64,000 nt of DNA from Haemaphysalis longicornis (lineage: Eukaryota > Arthropoda > Arachnida > Ixodida > Ixodidae). The stretch is taken from the NCBI GenBank assembly GCA_013339765.2, contig CM023449.1, positions 225,403,212 to 225,467,211 of the forward strand, in the 5' to 3' direction. Positions 58,855 to 64,000 of the stretch are shown here, one piece after another (position 1 is the first letter of the stretch; every line of letters starts with the position of its first letter). The notes under the pieces are model-generated. The model had not been told where the DNA came from, made no database searches, and worked only from the letters and a program-made list of their open reading frames with translations. Made by a program: the position numbers and the translations under genes.

Positions 58855-59580
58855 AAACAGTGCTCTAAGTGTCTTGGAGGGCATATACAAGGAATGCACA
58901 CGCACGATAACCTTTCATAAGAAGGGTGGAAATTTTATATTACGAGAGGTGTCAGTCAAGGCAGCACGATATCACCAAAAAACTGCGCTCAGAAAGATTA
59001 TTCTTAGGGCTAAGAAGAACTATCACCAGCTTAAGTAATCCTAAACATACAAGCAGAAAGCGCCCTCTGCAGTCGATACGGGGCAATGCTCGAAGATGCG
59101 GATAAATGTAACTAGTTTCGGCAACTTGTGTGTACTTATAAAAATTACAAGAAGGAATTCAGTCTTACAATTACTAGTGGCTGGTGAGCATTCACCAGGC
59201 AGTCAGGAAGTGATGAAAAGTATGCTGCCTCGGTCACTAAAAAGCAAAGTATTCAACCAGCGCGCACTCCCGGTGATGACTTATAGGGCAGAAACTTGGA
59301 TATTTACTTAAAAGCTCAAAAGAAAATTTGTCTTTCTAACGAGCCTTGGAAAGAAGGATGATTGGAGTAAGGCTTAGGGATAGGAAGGAGCGTTTCGGAT
59401 CAGGGCGAAAACTTTAATGGAAGACGTCACAGTGGAAATTAGGTGAATGACGAGGTTGGGGCTGGTCGCTTTATACACAATAATAACAACCGCTGAACAA
59501 CGAAGATAACTAGATAGCTACCGGGAGCCCGGGATAGAAATAGATAAGAGCGGTAGCTTGAAGGGAGGATGAGATAAGAA
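58855..59580 (+). pseudogene. RTE-like reverse transcriptase relic
   Basis: A frame gives VLEGIYKECTRTITFHKKGG then FILREV; after one base is skipped it reads VSQGSTISPK (58943-58979), the RT motif usually seen as RGVxQGDxxSP. Further on, LKSKVFNQRALPVMTYRAET and W (about 59238-59298) match the LPVxTYGAETW signature after the palm in RTE-clade proteins, followed by a stop and LTSLGKKDDWSKA, where an ERRMLGI-like block is expected. The catalytic ADD segment between these motifs is not recognisable, so there is a deletion or heavy decay. The copy is inactive. Confidence 0.7.
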
Positions 59581-61295
59581 ACTTTCGTCGGGCAGAAGGG
59601 ATTCGGACAGGGCGAGTGCTGACTATCAACTGAAATTTATTAATTGAAGGAGGACATACAGTTTTACATAAAAAAAGACATCGGTACTAACTTCAAAATT
59701 GAAAAAAAGAACACAACAAGCAACACTTGTGACTGCCTTCAACTAGCAACCAAGACAGGCGAACTCACTTTTTCGTAAACACACAGAGGCCTGCCTAACA
59801 CACTGATCCGCAATCCTGCTTATCTTTACGGCTTGTATTAACTGTCATTGTAAAACAAGTGTGTAAAAGATGGCCACTTTTCATGAAGGGGTGCACGAGC
59901 GACCATGCGCAGACAAATAAGATGTGGGAGTGCCTTTTAAGGAATTCTAATGCTCTCCTTAGGCCCGTTTACACGCCAGCCGGCGTGGTGAACATAAGCG
60001 CTACAGCATGATGACTGTATTTTGTAAATAAAACACGTGCAGCATATTTTGGTACGTGTTGATCGAGTATTTGTCGGATTTACGTTATTGTGCGCCCAGC
60101 TTCCTTCGCTCTGCGAGAGTATAGACTCTAATTAGTGTATTTGGTGCCGAGATGCCAACCTGCACCCGATGCCAGGGAGCTTTGTTTTTTATTCTGTGAG
60201 TTGTTTTGTGAGTGTAGGGAACTACAGAGCGCTTCTCTTTGTTGTCGTTGTTGCTCTGCTTCATTTTCTGTGACATGCTTATTGCATTCTTTTTTTTTTC
60301 ATTTATACAAGCTCTTCATACGCCGAGGCCAAGATAGTAGTTGGAAATTCCGTGACCTTTGGTTTTTTTACCTGTTCCTTAAAACTCGAGTTGTGAGTGT
60401 GGGCACGATTTGAACTACGCTGAACGAAGGCTCAAAAAAACTTAAATTCTGTACCACTTTACTATGGCCGAAGCGTCACTTTAAGAATGTTTGAACGGCC
60501 TTGGGAGAATTTCCAGCAAACATGGTTGGTAGAGAGGCCCAATGCTGCTAAACTAAACGCTTTCCACCAATTGGAATTTAAAGCCTAATGTAGACGGGCC
60601 AGCCTTTAGCTCCCAAGGCGCATGCAATGTGATAGATTGCTTGGAGATCCCCTGCAACTGCTCAAAATCTGTCGAAGTCTTGTGCGGGTCGGGGTGTTTT
60701 TACGGGGAATCTGTATTTGAGAAATTAAACACCGCTGTGACAGGCAGTGGACGAGGGTAACAAAACACCTTAATCTATACACGTCACCACAGCAGTCGGA
60801 AAACTTTACTTTCGTCAAAACATGCGCCTAAATATTTATCCATCACAACTTTTTCCGCCATTGATCTTTCTCCTTCACTTTTCGATAAGAAAATTGAAAG
60901 TGCCTTGTATCTTAAAATAAATGCGAATAAAGATTCGGCGTCTTTTTTAGGCAAGAAGTGTTGGAAATTTATAGCCCTACACAAGAAAATAAATTTGTAA
61001 AGCGCACGTGTGCGCGCGAAACATACGCGAGGGATTTGAGGGAAGGTTATAGCCTAATTATTGGTCCATAAGTTCATCCACGTGTATTAGAACTCCTTAA
61101 AAGCTAAAATTAGTCTGATGCAATGAATTACGTCCGTGGCTTCTTCGCGCCACGATGAAGTGAAGGAACCTGATTTTATAGCCTACATAGATTTAAATCA
61201 ACCTCGATGGGACCGCTTATGCGACAGATTAAAAATTAGTGCTCAACGAGGCGGGCGGCCTCAACCGTATTGATCTTCTATTTCTTCGAAGATGG
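59581..61295. other. Unassigned stretch, no gene recognised
   Basis: ORFs are short. TATCAACTGAAATTTATTAATT near 59625-59645 could be the end of a minus-strand repeat, but no coding or box motif supports it. Poly-T lies at about 60290-60300. Confidence 0.4.
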
Positions 61296-61296
61296 A

Positions 61297-61375
<79 letters not shown>

Positions 61376-61412
61376 ACAAACAAACAAATAAATAAATGAA
61401 TGAATGAATGAA
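61296..61412. repeat. (ATAA)n microsatellite on a retroelement tail
   Basis: About 100 bp of ATAA/AAAT repeat with ACAA variants, then GAATGAATGAATGAA at 61398-61412, directly adjoining the 3' end of the minus-strand I-like element. On that strand the order is AATAAAGTTT, (CATT)n, (ATTT)n, so the tract most likely expanded from the tail of the element. Confidence 0.95.
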
Positions 61413-62680
61413 ACTTTATTGGCACAAGGATGGCGACTCGGCCTATGTGGGGGCGGGTGGGGAGGGTGGTGTCAGTTCGGGAAAACTACATTCTCAGATG
61501 AACGCCAGTAGCGAGAGCGAAGTCCCACAAGGAGGCAAACACCTGCTTGGCTGTGGCTGCGGGTGGGTAGAGCCAGTCCGTCAAACACGTAATGCTGCTG
61601 TGTTTGCAAGACGTGCGCTCTGCGTGCAGACCCGGACACGTCCAAAGGAGATGTTCAATGGTCGGTGTGGCTCCTAAAGAGCACGTGACGCACGTGGGTG
61701 GTGTCATGGCCGGCGGAGGTGAATTGCTTGCCGTAGCGCCGGGGGAGAATGGGTGGCCGCCCTTTTTTTGGTATGTAAGAACGCCACTTGAAAAGGATGT
61801 CCTCTGTAAGCGCCGCCCTAGCACGAGCCTTGTGGATCAGAACCTGAAGGCCACGTGGCAGTCCTGTAGGTAGCGGGTAGTCATTGGCAGGGATGTGGCT
61901 GCGGAGTCGAGCTCTAGCACATCGCTGGTAGGTGGCACGGGCTTCAAAGGGGTCCAAGTTGGGGTCGTGATGAGGCAAAAACTGGGGTGGGAGCGGGTGG
62001 AAAGAACATCGCTCGCCAGGGCGCGCGCGGCCTCCCTTGGTGGAGTTAACGCAAGTGCCCTGGCACCCAGTCTACCCGAATTTGTAGTCCTGTTGTACAA
62101 TGTAGCCTTCGGGCAAGCATCTTGATGGACGCACAGATAGAATTCTGATAAGGCAGCCGGCGCAATGCGCGGAATGCCTCCTGGCTGGCTGTGAAGATAG
62201 TTGCATGAGGCTGGTTGGTAGGCCAGTGAGAAATTTGAAGTTGTCGGACAGCCAGTAATATCGCTTCGAGTTGGAGGTGGGTGGACGATGGCGCTGTTAG
62301 ATATTGTTGTTGACAGGCGGCTTGAAATGTCGAGTGAATGGCCGCTAATCCGGCAGTATTCGTGGTGGGGTCCCAAGTGGCGTCGGTATAAACAGCGCTA
62401 TGTGGAAACCGCTCGGTCATTTCAGATGTGCGTCTGTGTTTGTTGGAGTGGCGAAGCGTAGGACCGGTGACTGGGAGTGGCTTTGGGTTAACGACGATGA
62501 AGTCGTCCCATGGTGGAAGCGGCAAAGGGATGGGATGTTGTGGTGCCGCGCATTGTGGCAGTAGCGCGAGTAGCGCACGGCCGGCGAGAGTGGATGCTCG
62601 TCGGAAGTCGTGGCCTTCCTGGCGGGTGCGGAAGGTCACAATAATTAATTTGGAGCTCGAAAGAACGCATCGCCTGCAGT
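61413..62680 (-). mobile_element. 5'-truncated I-clade-like non-LTR retrotransposon
   Basis: The minus strand holds RNase H and the C-terminal region of ORF2, a short UTR, an AATAAA signal (complement at about 61414-61421) and a tetranucleotide tail. The 5' end stops near 62680, before any RT sequence. This belongs to the same broad group as the 31.7-kb element, but its RNase H is better preserved. No target-site duplication was identified. Confidence 0.85.
61486..62639 (-). pseudogene. RNase H and C-terminal part of I-like ORF2, frameshifted
   Basis: The first frame (from 62639, 197 codons, no ATG) has the RNase H signatures YTDATWD (Asp at residue 86), LEAILLAVRQL (Glu at 125), IFTASQEAFRAL (148-159) and VDWVPGH (189-195). 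In active RNases H of this type the third motif reads TDSQ; here it reads TASQ, so the catalytic Asp is Ala. Coding then shifts frame twice: LPHHDPNLDPFEARATYQR, ALTEDILFKWRSYIPKKG, and finally CVTCSLGATPTIEHLLWTCP, the CCHC-type terminus, ending FASLWDFALATG. RNase H would remove RNA after reverse transcription. This copy cannot function. Confidence 0.85.
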
Positions 62681-64000
62681 GGCTATTATGTCACGAGCAC
62701 AATAGTTCCACTACGCGTCTAAAGAGTGTAGTTACCGCTGTCAGCGTCTGTGGTGTTGCTCAAGTTCGCGGGAAATTTCTTGCTTATTCAGGGCTTCGAA
62801 CAATGTTGTTCCCTCACCTGCCTTCTTTCCCTCGCAAGTACGGCTGTACTCGATTATCCTATAACCCCTGTGTGTCTGTGGCTCGTTGTGATCGTGCTAG
62901 GCCACCGCGCACCACGGGTGTGTGTTTTTAGGCCCTCTGCATGGTAGACTGACCATTTCAATTTGCATGCATAATCGTTTCCTCGTGTTGGCGTGAATAA
63001 ATGTGGCGCACGGGGCCAGGTTAACCGACTCCACTCAGCTCCCCTGTCGTGCCCATCGTCTGCGTTCGCGACAGCACAGAAAGAGAAAGCGGAGGATGTC
63101 TAAATTAATGAATGCCTGCCTAGCGTAGCGTAGGTCGGTAGCCGGTTCTGGGAACACGGCTTAACGGTGAGCGCCTCGCTGCCTTGATTTATTCTTAAAA
63201 TCCCCGCGCACTGCTTGCAAAAAATTAGGACAAAAGAATTGTTTACCCGCCCCCGCCTACCTCCCCCGTATGCGCTTAACGAAAACACGGCATTTGTAAA
63301 AAGTTCTTGCGGTCTTTAAAGTTCGCGCTGCAAGGGGCTGCTAGACTTTTTTGTATGTGTATAATAATATCTCAATGGAACATTATAAGAAGTAATTTGT
63401 GATCTTCTTGCAATTTGCAGACGTGGAGAGGGAACATAAGTTTGCGTTTAATGAAAATAGTTGACGCGCTGAATATGATTTTCGACTAATGCATCGTATC
63501 TTTTTGTCAGGTAATCATTGCTGTTTTCTTTTGTAGCTTTTCGTTCTTTGCCAGGGTTCGTTGAGCACTTTAACGTAAACAATGCAAAGTGGGGCATAAT
63601 GTTTCGTGTTTTTATGGAGGTTTCGGTAAACACTCCTGCCCATCACTCACGGAGCGTGCTCTCCGAAGCGATACATCATTTTTTCTTTCATCACCGCGCT
63701 CTCAAGTCCAATCTTCATGCATGACAGACCTTGATCTAAGACAAAATGCGTGACGAAGTCTTTCAAAATGCCGCAATATAACCTGTCAGCTTTCAGTGTA
63801 TATTTCACCGTGGCTCAGTGGGAGAAAAAGTATATTTCTTTTGTAAAAAACGGGAAAGAAGTTTGGAGAAAGAGCTGACGAAACTGATGTCTTTATTTAG
63901 GATGATTGGAAAGGGTAAAGCAGTACTAAAAGTCAGTGAAGTGGCATGTTCAGTTATGATACTGTGTTCGAAGACGATGCACTTATTTACGGCTTTTACC
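62681..64000. other. Unassigned stretch, no gene recognised
   Basis: No recognisable domain, RNA gene or repeat. Short ORFs only. Confidence 0.4.

Noticed and set aside
63786..63830. GTGGCTCAGTGGGAG resembling a tRNA A-box
   Set aside because: No B-box at the right distance. Isolated match.

Overview
This window reads as nuclear DNA from an arthropod, most likely a hard (ixodid) tick. The evidence is the company of repeats: tRNA-derived SINEs with A and B boxes of the kind abundant in ticks, degraded I-clade, RTE-like and CR1/jockey-like non-LTR retrotransposons, pogo/Tigger-like DNA transposon ends, and tetranucleotide microsatellites sitting on retroelement tails. Nothing bacterial or viral is visible: no operons, no ribosome-binding sites spaced before long ORFs, no rRNA, no canonical tRNA and no CRISPR array. 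I found no convincing multi-exon host gene. The species call is inference from repeat style, made without any database search.

Layout. 1-545: a 35-bp tandem repeat, degenerate CTCAAACTCA sequence with a palindrome, and a pogo/Tigger-like terminus. 2.5-4.2 kb: a tRNA-like SINE copy, then what looks like a retroelement 3' terminus fused to a 153-bp tandem repeat. 12.1-13.8 kb: relatives of that 153-bp unit flanking a 5'-truncated non-LTR retrotransposon. 13.9-15.0 kb: an internally deleted Tigger-like element (minus strand) with a SINE nested inside it. 18.1 kb: a long (CAAT)n microsatellite. 20.6-20.9 kb: a SINE copy with two tRNA-like heads 140 bp apart. 21-28 kb: no recognisable feature except a three-copy 37-bp repeat. 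28.3 kb: one short, cysteine-rich, possibly secreted ORF (weak). 31.7-36.1 kb: a broken I-clade retrotransposon on the minus strand, with ORF1 zinc knuckle, endonuclease, RT and terminal CCHC remnants.

38.4-44.3 kb: the most striking structure, a satellite array of about 98-bp monomers organised as 104+93 = 197-bp dimers and, in its central part, as a 394-bp higher-order repeat. The array is interrupted near its left edge by a 0.69-kb mobile element that carries an Arg/Glu-rich repeat ORF. A second member of that element family, with homologous ends but a different interior, lies at 54.1-54.7 kb.

46.0 kb: a fold-back element. 48.7 and 50.0 kb: two further SINE copies, the second with a perfect 13-bp target-site duplication. 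58.9-59.6 kb: an RTE-like RT relic. 61.3-62.7 kb: a second I-clade element, 5' truncated, ending in an AATAAA signal and an (ATTC)/(ATTT) tail.

The window is therefore best described as intergenic or intronic, transposon- and satellite-rich DNA. No set of genes here works together as a pathway. The observations most worth following up are the satellite architecture, the element family shared by 38.7 and 54.1 kb, the 153-bp repeat attached to a retroelement-like end, and the head-duplicated SINE.
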